This document shows, piece by piece, positions 15,633 through 24,294 of a stretch of 64,000 nt of DNA (positions are counted from its first letter, which is position 1; every line of letters begins with the position of its first letter). The notes under the pieces are model-generated. The model saw nothing but the letters and a program-made list of their open reading frames with translations, was not told the origin of the DNA and did no database searches. The position numbers were made by a program, and so were the translations under genes. Source of the DNA: Nocardia sp. NBC_01503 (GTDB lineage: Bacteria > Actinomycetota > Actinomycetes > Mycobacteriales > Mycobacteriaceae); contig NZ_CP109596.1 of NCBI RefSeq assembly GCF_036327755.1, positions 4,588,001-4,652,000 of the forward strand, written 5' to 3'.

Positions 15633-15664
15633 CCTGCGGCCCAGCCAGATGGCTGAGCCGCAGG
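15633..15664. terminator. Strong hairpin after the 164-aa gene
   Basis: CCTGCGGC (15633-15640), one unpaired base, CAGCCA, a two-base loop, TGGCTG, one unpaired base, and GCCGCAGG (15657-15664). This 14-bp GC-rich stem with one internal mismatch is followed by TTTC. It sits between two convergent genes and may terminate both. Confidence 0.65.
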
Positions 15665-15741
15665 TTTCAAACGATCAGGTTCCCCAGGCATTCAATCCAC
15701 CAACCCAACCGAACCCTTCATCAGCCCGATCTGGCGCCGAG

Positions 15742-16983
15742 TCACAGCCCGGCGCGATCAAGTTTCGCGAGCAGGGAGGTCTTGCGCTTGTGGCGTTCCC
15801 GCAGATCAGCGGCATAGGTGGCGAAGTCGTCGGAACATCCGGCGGCGCGGTGCGCGCCGCGGAGTTGCCGCAGCATTTTGATGGCGCGGTCGTAGCGGTA
15901 CTTGTCGCGGTCGTCGGTGAGTCGTTGTTCGATCAGCCGTCGCAGGGGAGTGATCACGTCGGCCGGGTGGTCGGGCTGGCGCAGTTCGATCAGCTGCTGC
16001 CAGCGGGATGCGTGCAGGCTATCGGCGTAGTCGCGGCCGACTTGCCACGCTTGATCGGTGTCGCCTTCGTCGAGAAGCACGGCGATCAGGTCGTCGGCGT
16101 AGCCTGCCTGTTGCGCCGCGGCGTCGTAGAGACGTCCGATCATTGTGTCCCGCAACCCATCCCACTGGCCCAGCGCTACGGCTGTACGGCGCAGATCGGC
16201 GTAGTTTCGGCGGATCGGGTGCTGGTCGAACACGTTTCGTCGCAGGTCCATCGCCTCACCGGTCGCTCCGCGGCGTAGCAGCAGATCCACGTACGCATCT
16301 CGCAGCTTGACGACATCCTCCGGTATACCCCGCTGTTCCAAACCGCGTGTGGCCCACCGTTCGGCGTCGGTATGACGGTCCGCCGCGATAAGCGCGTCGA
16401 CGATCCTCAGATACTGATGTGCCGAGTTCAGGGACTCGGCGAGCACAGCGACATATTCGTCGATGTCGCCGGAGATCTCGGCGAGTTGCTCCCGCAGAAC
16501 GCGGATCCCGAACCCGTCCCAACCGTGCGGGTCCGGCTGCGCGGCGGCGGCACGATCGGCGAGCAGGCGACCGATTTCGTTGCGGCCTCGATCACCAAGT
16601 GTTTCGGCGTAGTCGCGCAGTTCGAAATCCGGCCAGCCCGGACCGTCCAGGCGCAACTTCACCAGCCATGCGGCCAGCCGCTTCGCATCCGGTGACGCGG
16701 CTACGCACGCGTGCGCGTGCACGGCCATGAGCCCGCGCAGACCGTCTCCGACGATCCCGGTCGAGTCGTCCATGTGCATCAACGTCGCCGTCACCCGTTC
16801 GACCGCCCGCTGCAGCAGCGCCGGTACCGCGGCGGGTTCGATGCCGATCAGTTCGTGACATTCCACCACGACTTCGTTGACGCGGCCGGCGTATTCCTGT
16901 CGTCCGTGGTACGGGTGGGTGCGCCGGTCCCGACGGAGTCCGTCGATCATCCGGCGAATCTGCTCTACTTCACTGCTGACCAC
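15742..16983 (-). CDS. SWIM-zinc-finger-family C-terminal region, N-terminally truncated
   Basis: About 413 aa from a GTG at 16983 (start uncertain; the open frame extends to 17082). The helical-repeat sequence, with HGRQEYAGRVNEVV, DDSTGIVGDGLRGL, YLRIVDALIAADRHTDAERW and MDLRRNVFDQHP, matches the C-terminal half of actinobacterial SWIM-domain proteins. The Cys/His SWIM motif and everything N-terminal to it are missing. The upstream sequence belongs to an integrase fragment, so the gene probably lost its 5' part during a rearrangement. May be a pseudogene. Confidence 0.55.
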   Translation of the reverse strand: MVSSEVEQIRRMIDGLRRDRRTHPYHGRQEYAGRVNEVVVECHELIGIEPAAVPALLQRAVERVTATLMHMDDSTGIVGDGLRGLMAVHAHACVAASPDAKRLAAWLVKLRLDGPGWPDFELRDYAETLGDRGRNEIGRLLADRAAAAQPDPHGWDGFGIRVLREQLAEISGDIDEYVAVLAESLNSAHQYLRIVDALIAADRHTDAERWATRGLEQRGIPEDVVKLRDAYVDLLLRRGATGEAMDLRRNVFDQHPIRRNYADLRRTAVALGQWDGLRDTMIGRLYDAAAQQAGYADDLIAVLLDEGDTDQAWQVGRDYADSLHASRWQQLIELRQPDHPADVITPLRRLIEQRLTDDRDKYRYDRAIKMLRQLRGAHRAAGCSDDFATYAADLRERHKRKTSLLAKLDRAGL

Positions 16984-17132
16984 CGCACCATTCAACCCGC
17001 ACGCCTGGATGGTGGCCCGACAGGCATGATGGGCACCGCGCTGAGATTCACGCCGACGAGGAGTGCAACGGGTGGTGCGCATGGCCGTCCTCTACCGTTT
17101 GATCGCAACCGGTTATTCGATGTCGATACCGT

Positions 17133-17488
17133 TTAGCCTTGGGTCGGGTCCCATGGGACTCCATTCGGAAAGGTGCGCACCTCGAGATGGCTCCGGTCCG
17201 AGCAGATGTCGGCGAGGACCGAGAGCCGGGTGGAGGGCTTCACGTAGCGGCTGCCTGGGTTGGCGCGGATCCATTCGGCTGCGGCGCGGCGGACCTTTCT
17301 GATCGCTTCTTTTCGGTGCGGCCGGTGCGTCGCGGTTTGTGGTAGGCGCCGAAGTTGTTGCGGCACATCAGCCGCGCCTCGTAGCGGCCGTCGGCGAGTT
17401 GCCGGATGTTGGGTTGTCCGGTGGTGCCGGGTTTGAGTGGGGGATTGGACATTCGTGCTGCGTAGCACCTGTTGCGGTCGCGTGGCAA
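17133..17488 (-). pseudogene. Phage-type tyrosine integrase N-terminal remnant, frameshifted
   Basis: Two overlapping frames join into an integrase N-terminus. The first holds GQPNIRQLADGRYEARLMC (a DNA-binding, GxYxAR-type start); after a frameshift near 17315 the second continues AIRKVRRAAAEWIRANPGSR and PSTRLSVLADI, the arm-binding/SAM-like region. It then runs into unrelated sequence, and the catalytic domain with its Arg/His/Tyr residues is absent. It is the only trace of a recombinase in the island. Confidence 0.6.
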
Positions 17489-17546
17489 CGAGTCGCGTGG
17501 CGCTATCGCGTTCCGGGCTGGTCGGGAGCCGGGGTCTTCGGCCTCC

Positions 17547-18989
17547 TCAACTCCATGCCGAGAGCACGTCGGCGGCGTTCCAAACCAGGTCGACGGCGTC
17601 GGTGAGGGTTTGCTCGATGGGGGCCAGAGACACGACGACCAACGCTGTTTCTTGCGGTTCGAAGCCCGGAACGCTGGCGCTTGCGCGGGTGAGTTCGGCC
17701 AGGTCGTGGCGGTCGAACGGGGTGCCGAGCCATTTGATGGATCCGGTGAAGATCACTCGATTGGCGATGGGGGAGCTGTCGGCGCCGACGAGGTCGAGCT
17801 CAGGGTTGAACGCGCGGTTCCACCAGCCGCCGACGGCGGTGACCTGTTCCCATGGCAGTGCGCCTGCGAGCGCGCTGAGTTCGAGCGCGTCTCGCACAAG
17901 GGGTTCGACAGCTTTGCCGCGCCACGAGGTCCAGTGTCGGGCGAACAACTCGTAGGCGGCCTTGCTCCGTCCTCGTCGAACCAGGTCTTGAGCCGAGCGC
18001 AGGGTAGCGAGGTAGAGCCGCAGGTTGCTGTCGGCGACCCGGTAGAGGGCCGGCTTTCCCGGTTTGATCGACAGTGGCTGGTCCACGGCCACCACGTGCT
18101 TGTCGGTCGAAAGGCGGTGCAGGAGGGGCGATAACGTTCCGGAGGGCAAGGCGCCGCTGCGGCTGCCCGCCGTCGCGGCGATGGTGGCGTGGGTGCGTTC
18201 TCCGCTGCCGATCGCTTCGAGGACGCGTCGCGCTTGGTCAGGGACGGGGAACTCGGCGAGAAGGGTGGACTCGGGCACTCCGAACAGCGGTGCGGCGGGG
18301 TCGCTGCATTCGCGTCGTACGAACTCGAGTGGCGGCAGGCCGGGCGGCCAGCTGCGCAGGATGCCCGGGAGCCCGCCGGTGATCAAGTGCGCGTCGATGC
18401 TCTCGGCCGCGTCGAGCCCGAGGGCGCGACCGACTTCGGCGGGGTTGAGCGGATCGAGGACGAGGTTGTCGGCACGCCCGTAGAACGGACGATCGTAGGC
18501 GGTGAGCCTTTCCATCATGTGGAGGTCGCTGCCCAGAAGAAGCAGCAGGACCGGGCGTTGCTGCAGCAACCTGTCCCACGCTGTCTGCAATGCGCCGTCG
18601 AAGACGTCGTCCTGTTCCGCCAGCCACGGCAATTCGTCGATCACGACGATGGTCGGTGTATCGCCCAGCGCGGTCGCCAGCACGCGGAACGCGTCGGGCC
18701 ACCCGCTGATGCTCTCGGGCAGGGTCTCGGGATCAGGAGCGATTCCTGAGCTCTTCAATTCGGCCAGAAAGATCGCGAGCGATTCGGATACCGGCATGCC
18801 CTTGGTGGCGGTGAAGTACAGGTACGGCACCTGTGCCGCATCGCAGAACTCCTGAACGAGCCGCGATTTTCCGACCTGCCGCCGCCCTCTGATGGCAACG
18901 GCGACGCCTCTACGGGTCACCGCGACACGCTCCACGCGAGTCCGCAGTAGCCCCAACTCGACGCTGCGTCCGACGAATCCGGTCGCCAC
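17547..18989 (-). CDS. ATP-binding protein with DUF234 C-terminal domain
   Basis: 480 aa. The N-terminal STAND/AAA-type ATPase has FVGRSVELGLL, P-loop IRGRRQVGKSRLV and Walker B IVVIDELPWL. Further on are an ITGGLPGIL motif, a winged-helix segment, and a C-terminal DUF234 nuclease-like region with AVGGWWNRAFNPELDLVG and FTGSIKW. The family is best known from archaea and some actinobacteria; its role is not established, though mobility or conflict roles are suspected. The second GTG (18989) is chosen because AGGAG then sits 5 nt upstream; with the first GTG (18995) it would overlap the start. Confidence 0.82.
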   Translation of the reverse strand: MATGFVGRSVELGLLRTRVERVAVTRRGVAVAIRGRRQVGKSRLVQEFCDAAQVPYLYFTATKGMPVSESLAIFLAELKSSGIAPDPETLPESISGWPDAFRVLATALGDTPTIVVIDELPWLAEQDDVFDGALQTAWDRLLQQRPVLLLLLGSDLHMMERLTAYDRPFYGRADNLVLDPLNPAEVGRALGLDAAESIDAHLITGGLPGILRSWPPGLPPLEFVRRECSDPAAPLFGVPESTLLAEFPVPDQARRVLEAIGSGERTHATIAATAGSRSGALPSGTLSPLLHRLSTDKHVVAVDQPLSIKPGKPALYRVADSNLRLYLATLRSAQDLVRRGRSKAAYELFARHWTSWRGKAVEPLVRDALELSALAGALPWEQVTAVGGWWNRAFNPELDLVGADSSPIANRVIFTGSIKWLGTPFDRHDLAELTRASASVPGFEPQETALVVVSLAPIEQTLTDAVDLVWNAADVLSAWS

Positions 18990-19016
18990 CGCCACTCCTA
19001 GGTAATCGAAATTTAT

Positions 19017-19046
19017 GTAGATGCAATCTACGTAGATTCAATCTAC
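19017..19046. promoter_or_regulatory. Two tandem 15-bp palindromes (operator candidate)
   Basis: GTAGATGCAATCTAC (19017-19031; arms GTAGAT/ATCTAC) is immediately followed by GTAGATTCAATCTAC (19032-19046; arms GTAGATT/AATCTAC). They end 27 bp upstream of the DUF234 ATPase start and would overlap its promoter, which is unusually AT-rich for the region. Likely binding sites for a repressor dimer pair. Confidence 0.7.
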
Positions 19047-19700
19047 CTAATTGGGTTCGTGTATGTCGCAGATCGTCTCGATGGTCGGCGCGGGTGTCGC
19101 GGGCGTGGATGGCTCGATGTCAGGTCTGCGGTTTGCGGGGGTCGGGGAATCCGAGGGAGGTGTATCCAGGTGCGCGCTTGGTCAGGACCGAGGTCTGCCG
19201 AGGTCAGTCGGATGCGGGCGCCGAACGCCGCGCGCACCATGGATGCCGGCCTGGGCACGATCTTCGAGGAGGTCGGCAGTTGGAGGCGGCGGACGTCGCG
19301 TCCGACCTTCGGCTGTCCGACGGCGGTGGTGAGTGCGGTGATCTGCTTGGGTGCCTTTCTAGGGATCGGTTTCGTCGACTGTGCAGATGGAAGCTGTCGG
19401 CGGTGAGCGTTTCGCACGGTTGGTCGGCTCGAAGGCCGGGGCGGTCGCGGAGGGTCGCGCAGGATCACGGCGGGGTTCTCGGCGCCTCGAGATTGCTCGG
19501 GACCGAACAGGTTTCGCCGTGTCCGGATCAGCGAGCAAGGGCCTCGGGATCATCCGGCCAACGACGCGGAAACGACACGCTTTCAGCGGGAAACAGCGGG
19601 GTTCAACGGGATTCGCTAGGAACCTTGTTTGCTGGATCCGTGCAGCTCAGGGGTACTTTCGGGAAGTGCTGAGAATAAAACCGTACGACCTGTCCGGTCA
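19047..19700. other. Gene-poor right end of the island
   Basis: No convincing gene. Open frames here lack start signals, domains and plausible composition. The last ~130 bp contain short G-rich near-repeats (AGCGGG, CAACGGG) that might be old integrase arm-type sites, but this cannot be established by eye. Confidence 0.5.
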
Positions 19701-19750
19701 CGGCAGGTTTCTGGTTCGAGTCCAGATGGGGGAGCCTGATTCGGCCCCTG
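19701..19750 (+). repeat. attR: 50-bp direct repeat, 3' fragment of tRNA-Asn
   Basis: Identical to 5430-5479. It carries only the 3' part of tRNA-Asn (from the anticodon stem's 3' side through the acceptor end), with unrelated sequence where the 5' half should be. Homology to the left end continues, with indels, to about 19782. Confidence 0.93.
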
Positions 19751-19780
19751 GCTGTGAGAAGTCACCGGTCAGGGGCCGAA
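19740..19780 (+). terminator. Displaced tRNA-Asn terminator copy
   Basis: TTCGGCCCCTG (19740-19750) pairs with CAGGGGCCGAA (19770-19780), an 11-bp stem with a 19-nt loop. It corresponds to the 14-bp hairpin behind the intact tRNA and probably marks the pre-insertion chromosomal arrangement. Confidence 0.7.
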
Positions 19781-19835
19781 CTTGTTCCTGGGGTGCTGAC
19801 GTTTCGAGCAAAGCCTTCGCAAATTCGCAACCCGG

Positions 19836-20555
19836 CTATTCCTCTTGTGGCCATTCGCCCCAGGGGCCGGTGCGGGTCGTCCCCGAATTGCCGTTGCCGA
19901 CCACGCGTGTATTGACGGTCCACGCGGTCGGCGGGGCTGACAGTTTGTGGCTGGGGAGCATGCGGCATTCGTCGAGGGCCGCGTCGGCGCTCGGGTGTAA
20001 GGACAGGTGTGCCACCTCCCCGGAAGACGATGTCACCACGAGAACGCCGATCTCCATGCTCGCCTTGTCGCGGGCCAGGCGTGCTTGGGCGGCCAGCTCA
20101 CCGCCCGGGGCGGCTCCGAAGTGATCAACGACGTCGGCACGAGAGTTGGTGAGGTCCAGTCGGATACAGCGACGTGCGATGTCCTGTTCGCTCACGCCCA
20201 AGGCCGCTGTGAGCTCCGCCATGGTGGGTGCGGGCACCGCCGTCCACCCGGCGGTCAGTCGTTGGTCCGCGGCGTCATCCCAGTACGGGGTGCCCGCCAC
20301 ACCGTGGGCTTCACGGACCAGACTCTCCCAGTCGTAGTCCACCTCGGAAACCAGCACCCGCAGTCTCCCGAGCGCTTGGCTCTCCCTATATGCGTTCAGC
20401 AGCAGGAACTTCGCGCGAGACCTGACCCCCGACACAGTGCGGCCGACATAGGCGGCCACCTCCTCATCCGGCAGGTTCCTGCGTAGCGCGTCGACGAGAA
20501 GCCGGTAGTCCTCCGCGCACCAGATGCTCCCCTGCCGCGATCGAACCGATGTCAT
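19836..20555 (-). CDS. Hypothetical protein with SANT/Myb-like N-terminal helix-turn-helix
   Basis: 239 aa from ATG 20555 (MTSVRSRQGSIWCAEDY). Residues ~10-55 resemble a SANT/Myb-type DNA-binding helix set: WCAEDYRLLVDALRRNLPDE followed by GRTVSGVRSRAKFL. A second region has the TMAELTAALGVSEQDIARR helix-turn-helix pattern. The C-terminal part is unknown. It lies just outside the right attachment repeat, so it is probably chromosomal. Confidence 0.65.
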   Translation of the reverse strand: MTSVRSRQGSIWCAEDYRLLVDALRRNLPDEEVAAYVGRTVSGVRSRAKFLLLNAYRESQALGRLRVLVSEVDYDWESLVREAHGVAGTPYWDDAADQRLTAGWTAVPAPTMAELTAALGVSEQDIARRCIRLDLTNSRADVVDHFGAAPGGELAAQARLARDKASMEIGVLVVTSSSGEVAHLSLHPSADAALDECRMLPSHKLSAPPTAWTVNTRVVGNGNSGTTRTGPWGEWPQEE

Positions 20556-20779
20556 AACCGCATGATCCCACCACCCACCGACAGCTCTCGTCCACGAAAA
20601 CAACCGCAGCACAGCGCAATTGGTCGGCTACCCGTCGATCGCCCAGTCGCACACGGGCAGCGCGATCGGTACAGGTTCTGCGGAACCCCAGCCGCATGCG
20701 GCGGAACTCAACTCGGTTCGCCGCCGTCACCAGCTTCGTTCGAGGTAGTTGTCTACCTACGCATCGGCATCTTTCGGTT

Positions 20780-21213
20780 CTGCTGGCCGCGCCGAAATAC
20801 TACGAGCGCCACCGCCGTACACCGGACCCTTTCTACCGCGACCGCGTGATCCTGTCTCCCGCCGCGCCGGTCTTCCGCGACGACACGGGCAACCTGCTCG
20901 ACAACCCTTATACGGTCGGCTTTCTCGCTGCCCGTCCCCCCGGGAGCAACGTGATCGAGCAGGAGCTGCCGAGCGAGGTGTATCGCGGTGCTGGCCACCC
21001 GCGCCGAACGCATTCTCGAAACAGCGGTCGGCTACCGGCGTTTGGTGCTGGGCGCCTGGGGTTGCGGAGCCTATGGCAACAACCCGGCCGGTGGTGGCCG
21101 GTGTCTTCCGAGCGCTGCTGGCCGAGGGTGGGCTGGTAGATCGGGCCGTGCCGCAGAGATCGCGCGCCGGCCGCGGCTTCCCCGGGGCATACCGATCCGG
21201 ACGGGATGGTTGA
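20780..21213 (+). pseudogene. TIGR02452 (microbial PARG-like) protein remnant, two frameshifts
   Basis: Three frames must be spliced. The first (from ~20780) has PKYYERHRRTPDPFYRDRVI, SPAAPVFRDDTGNLLDNPY and VGFLAARPPG. The second (from ~20985) has VLATRAERILETAVGYRRLV and LGAWGCGAYGNNPA. The third (from ~21085) has VVAGVFRALLAEGG and ends at 21213. These are the consecutive conserved blocks of TIGR02452 proteins, which carry a poly(ADP-ribose) glycohydrolase-like macrodomain. The N-terminal third is missing and the frame is broken twice. Confidence 0.65.
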
Positions 21214-21251
21214 CTCGGAGGTTGGAAACACTCGAGTCGGAGGAGCAGAGC

Positions 21252-22088
21252 GTGGTGCAGCGGGCGCTGGTTATCGGAGGCGGCGGTGTGGCCGGGATCG
21301 CATGGGCCACTGGCGTGATCGCCGGGATGGCCGATGCGGGCGTCGATGTCACGGACGCGGACCTGATCGTGGGGACCTCCGCCGGAGCCAATGTGGCAGC
21401 ACAGCTCAGCAGTGGGTTGCCGCTGGCGGAACTGTTTCGGCGGCAGGTGGATTCGGCGTTGCAGAGCCATGAGCTGAAACCGCAGGGGACGCCGATCGAG
21501 GAGGTCTGGGAGCGGGTTGTCGCGATTCACGCCGAGGCGGAGGGCGATCCGATGGGTGCGCGCCGCAAACTGGGCGCGCTCGCGCTGGAGGTGCGGACCG
21601 TGCCCGAGTCGGCGCGGCGCGCGGTGATCGAATCCCGCTTGCCGATCCATGAGTGGCCGCAGCGCCGACTGCTGGTCACGGCGGTCGACGCGCTCACCGG
21701 TGAACTGCGAATATTCGACCGCGACTCCGGGGTTCCGCTGGTGGACGCCGTCACGGCCAGTTCGGCGGTCCCGCTGGTATGGCCCCCGCACACCATCGAC
21801 GGTGTGCGCTACACCGATGGCGGCGTGCGCAGCTCCGCCAATGCCGATCTGGCGGCCGGGTGTGAGCGAGTCCTGGTGCTCGCTCCGCTGCCGGATGACG
21901 CACTCGAGAAGGAGGTCGCGGGTCTGGCGGCCGCGGGCGCGCGCGTCGCGGTCATCTCACCCGACGATGCCTCCCTGGAAGCCTTCGGCACCGACCCGCT
22001 CGACGCCGCGACGCGGGTGCCCGCGGCGAATGCCGGTCGGGCGCAGGGTAAGTCGGAGGCCGCTCGGGTCGCCGAACTCTGGGGCTAG
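21252..22088 (+). CDS. Patatin-like phospholipase
   Basis: 278 aa from GTG 21252, with GGAGGAG six bases upstream. It has the patatin catalytic set: oxyanion loop GGGGVAG, nucleophile elbow GTSAG with Ser43, and the dyad Asp in YTDGGVRS near residue 190. Predicted cytoplasmic lipid acyl hydrolase; no signal peptide. Its stop overlaps the convergent DoxX gene. Confidence 0.92.
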   Translation: MVQRALVIGGGGVAGIAWATGVIAGMADAGVDVTDADLIVGTSAGANVAAQLSSGLPLAELFRRQVDSALQSHELKPQGTPIEEVWERVVAIHAEAEGDPMGARRKLGALALEVRTVPESARRAVIESRLPIHEWPQRRLLVTAVDALTGELRIFDRDSGVPLVDAVTASSAVPLVWPPHTIDGVRYTDGGVRSSANADLAAGCERVLVLAPLPDDALEKEVAGLAAAGARVAVISPDDASLEAFGTDPLDAATRVPAANAGRAQGKSEAARVAELWG

Positions 22089-22546
22089 GTACGCAGCGGC
22101 GCGGGGTGCCGTCGTAGCACGCCGTAGCGGCTCAGGAGCGCGTCGAGCGAGTACGGTCCGGGGCCGAGGACGGCGATGAGGAAGAAGGACCAGCAGAACA
22201 GCACCGCCGGCTCACCCCCGTTCTTGATGGGCAGGATGCCGTGGTCGAGGTGCACGGTGAGGAAGGCGTACGCCATCGACCCCGAGCACAGCAGGGCGGC
22301 GACCCGGGTGCCCAAACCCAGGGCGACCGCGGTCCCGGCCGCCAGTTCGATGGCTCCCGCCCACCACCCCGGCCAGGCGCCGATGGCCGGTAGCGGGCCC
22401 CGCGGCGGCACGGGTTTGCCGAAGAGTGTGGAGTAGCCGTGGATGGCGAAGGAGACGCCGACCAGGGCGCGGAACAATGCCAGGACGACGGCGGCCAGAA
22501 CGGTCTGTTTGGATCCGGTATCGGATTTGCCGGTCAGCAGGTGCAT
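22085..22546 (-). CDS. DoxX-family membrane protein
   Basis: 153 aa from ATG 22546 behind GGAGG. Four hydrophobic segments, with the DoxX pattern ALFRALVGVSFAIHGYSTLFG at the N-terminus, WWAGAIELAAGTAVALG in the second helix, and FLTVHLDHGILPIKNGGE between helices 3 and 4. DoxX proteins are linked to redox/oxidative-stress complexes in mycobacteria. Specific role here unknown. Confidence 0.85.
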   Translation of the reverse strand: MHLLTGKSDTGSKQTVLAAVVLALFRALVGVSFAIHGYSTLFGKPVPPRGPLPAIGAWPGWWAGAIELAAGTAVALGLGTRVAALLCSGSMAYAFLTVHLDHGILPIKNGGEPAVLFCWSFFLIAVLGPGPYSLDALLSRYGVLRRHPAPLRT

Positions 22547-22645
22547 GGCATGCCTCCGATGGGTTGCGCGGTTGCGGTGCGCGGCGGCGTCACCTGCTAT
22601 TACTACGATCCCGCGAGCTGGTTGGTTCTGTGCTTTGATCGGGTC

Positions 22646-23101
22646 ATGACGGACACCGAGATTCCCCGCGTCGTCTCCGCCAGCCGGATGATCGACGCTC
22701 CCGTGGAGCGCGTTTTCGATTTGATCGCCGATCCGGCACAGCAGCCACGCTGGGACGGAAACGACAATCTGGCGCAAGCCGTTGGGGGAGAACGGGTCCG
22801 CGGGGTGGGCGCGGTCTTCCTGATGACGCTCACCAATGGCGCGGTGCGCGAGAACCATGTGGTGGAGTTCGTCGAGGGTAAGCGTATTGCCTGGTTGCCA
22901 TCCGAACCGGGTAAGGAACCGCCCGGGCATCTGTGGCGCTGGTCGGTCAAGCCCGTCGGCGAGGGGCGCACCGAGGTGACGCATACCTACGACTGGTCCG
23001 AGTTGAGCGATGAGAAGCGTCTGGTGCGGGCGCGAGCCACCACCGCCGATAAGTTGCTGGCCTCCGTGAACCGATTGGCGGCCCTGGCTGAGCAGCCATG
23101 A
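22646..23101 (+). CDS. SRPBCC (START-like) family protein
   Basis: 151 aa from ATG 22646. The START/Bet v1-like pattern is clear: ASRMIDAPVERVFDLIADPA at the start, then WDGNDNLAQ, VVEFVEGKRIAWLP, the HLWRWSVKPVGEGRTEVTHT strand pair, and a long C-terminal helix. Such proteins bind hydrophobic ligands in a deep cavity; ligand unknown. Divergent from the DoxX gene. Confidence 0.85.
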   Translation: MTDTEIPRVVSASRMIDAPVERVFDLIADPAQQPRWDGNDNLAQAVGGERVRGVGAVFLMTLTNGAVRENHVVEFVEGKRIAWLPSEPGKEPPGHLWRWSVKPVGEGRTEVTHTYDWSELSDEKRLVRARATTADKLLASVNRLAALAEQP

Positions 23102-23257
23102 CTTCTTGCGGAAATAGTTGATTCTCCTGAACGTAACATCGGATTCGGCTGTACAGCTGGCGAACTCCTGCGGAATTAGTACTATCCGTGTAGTTCGTCG
23201 GTTGGCCGGAGCAAAGCTTCTTCGTTCCGGCCGATCGGTTCGTTGTGAGGGAGAGTC

Positions 23258-24109
23258 ATGCGTTTCGGCGTTCGGGCGGCCATCGCGGTCGCCACGATGG
23301 GAATTTCGTCGATCCTGACCGTCCCGGTCTCCGCCGCGCGGCCCGTGCCGCTACCGCAGGATCCCTCGCATGCGAAACCGGCCGCCTCGATCACCGTTTC
23401 ACCCAATGCGCTCGCCCAGCGCATGCAGTCGGCCGTGCAATCGGTCGAGCCCCGTGCGGAGACCGGTATCGAGGTCGTCGATACCGAATCCGGCGCGCTG
23501 CTGGCCGCGGTGAACGACGACAAGCGGTTCTACACCGCCTCGGTGGTGAAACTGCTGATCGCCCTCGATGTGCTGGGAGATGGTGCCGGACAGCGGGATT
23601 CGGCCGCGGTTCAGCGCATGCTCTCGGCCAGTGACGATGCCGTCGCCAGCAGGCTGTGGGGTGCGGCGGGCGGTGCGGAGATCATCACCCGCATGTCCGA
23701 GAAGATCGGACTCACGGCCACATCGGCCTCCTCCCATTCCGGCCAGTGGGGTGAAACCCTCACCACCGCAAGGGATGTCATGGCCATCTACCGGTACCTG
23801 GTGAACGAGGCCCCCTTGCCCGCCCGCGATCTGATCCTCGACGCACTCGGCCAGGCCGCCGAGATCGCCGCCGACGGTGTCGACCAGTACTTCGGCATCC
23901 CGGATGCCATGCGCGGCTGCGAATGGGCCGTCAAACAGGGCTGGATGTGGGTCGGTTCGTCGCTGACCCTGAACAGCACGGGCCTGGTCGGCCCGGATCT
24001 GCGCTACGCCGTCGTCCTACTGAGTTCCCAACCGACAGTAAGCATTTCATCCGGAGGCGCGGCCCTCACCGCCGGAGTCGGAGTGCTGCGCGAGGCGATG
24101 GGCCTGTGA
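23258..24109 (+). CDS. Secreted serine hydrolase, class A beta-lactamase-like fold
   Basis: 283 aa with a Sec signal peptide (about residues 1-27, ending PVSAA). The penicillin-recognising serine is in S95-VVK98 and a second motif S125DD127 replaces the usual SDN. A KTG-like triad is not obvious; KQGWMWVG may occupy that place. Related actinobacterial proteins are exported and poorly characterised. Shares motif layout with the protein at 53130-54023. True beta-lactamase activity is doubtful. Confidence 0.75.
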   Translation: MRFGVRAAIAVATMGISSILTVPVSAARPVPLPQDPSHAKPAASITVSPNALAQRMQSAVQSVEPRAETGIEVVDTESGALLAAVNDDKRFYTASVVKLLIALDVLGDGAGQRDSAAVQRMLSASDDAVASRLWGAAGGAEIITRMSEKIGLTATSASSHSGQWGETLTTARDVMAIYRYLVNEAPLPARDLILDALGQAAEIAADGVDQYFGIPDAMRGCEWAVKQGWMWVGSSLTLNSTGLVGPDLRYAVVLLSSQPTVSISSGGAALTAGVGVLREAMGL

Positions 24110-24294
24110 CGCACCGCCTCGGCCTCGACATCGGTCCAGCCACCAGATCCGGCGCGCCCGCCGCGTAGGGCGCGTCATTGAGGGGGCACTGGTGGCGGCG
24201 GCCTCTCACCACGCCGTCACCAGTGCCCGGCAATTCCCGCGTATCACCGCCGTCGGTCCCCGTTGATCATGTTGGTGCGGAGTAGGGTTGGGGG

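Larger units (their letters stand above)
5430..19750. mobile_element. Genomic island integrated at tRNA-Asn (~14.3 kb)
   Basis: Bounded by 50-bp direct repeats at 5430-5479 and 19701-19750, the first within tRNA-Asn. It contains an integrase remnant (17133-17488), an ESX-like secretion module, several truncated genes and long gene-poor stretches, typical of an old, decaying island. No intact integrase, excisionase, replication or conjugation gene is visible, so it is probably no longer mobile by itself. Confidence 0.85.

Noticed and set aside
19381..20124. 247-codon plus-strand frame crossing the right attachment repeat
   Set aside because: It reads through the tRNA fragment and terminator, and antisense to the SANT-like gene; no domain.
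23258..24109. True antibiotic-resistance beta-lactamase
   Set aside because: SxxK is present but SDN is SDD and a KTG motif is not evident, so resistance is not supported.
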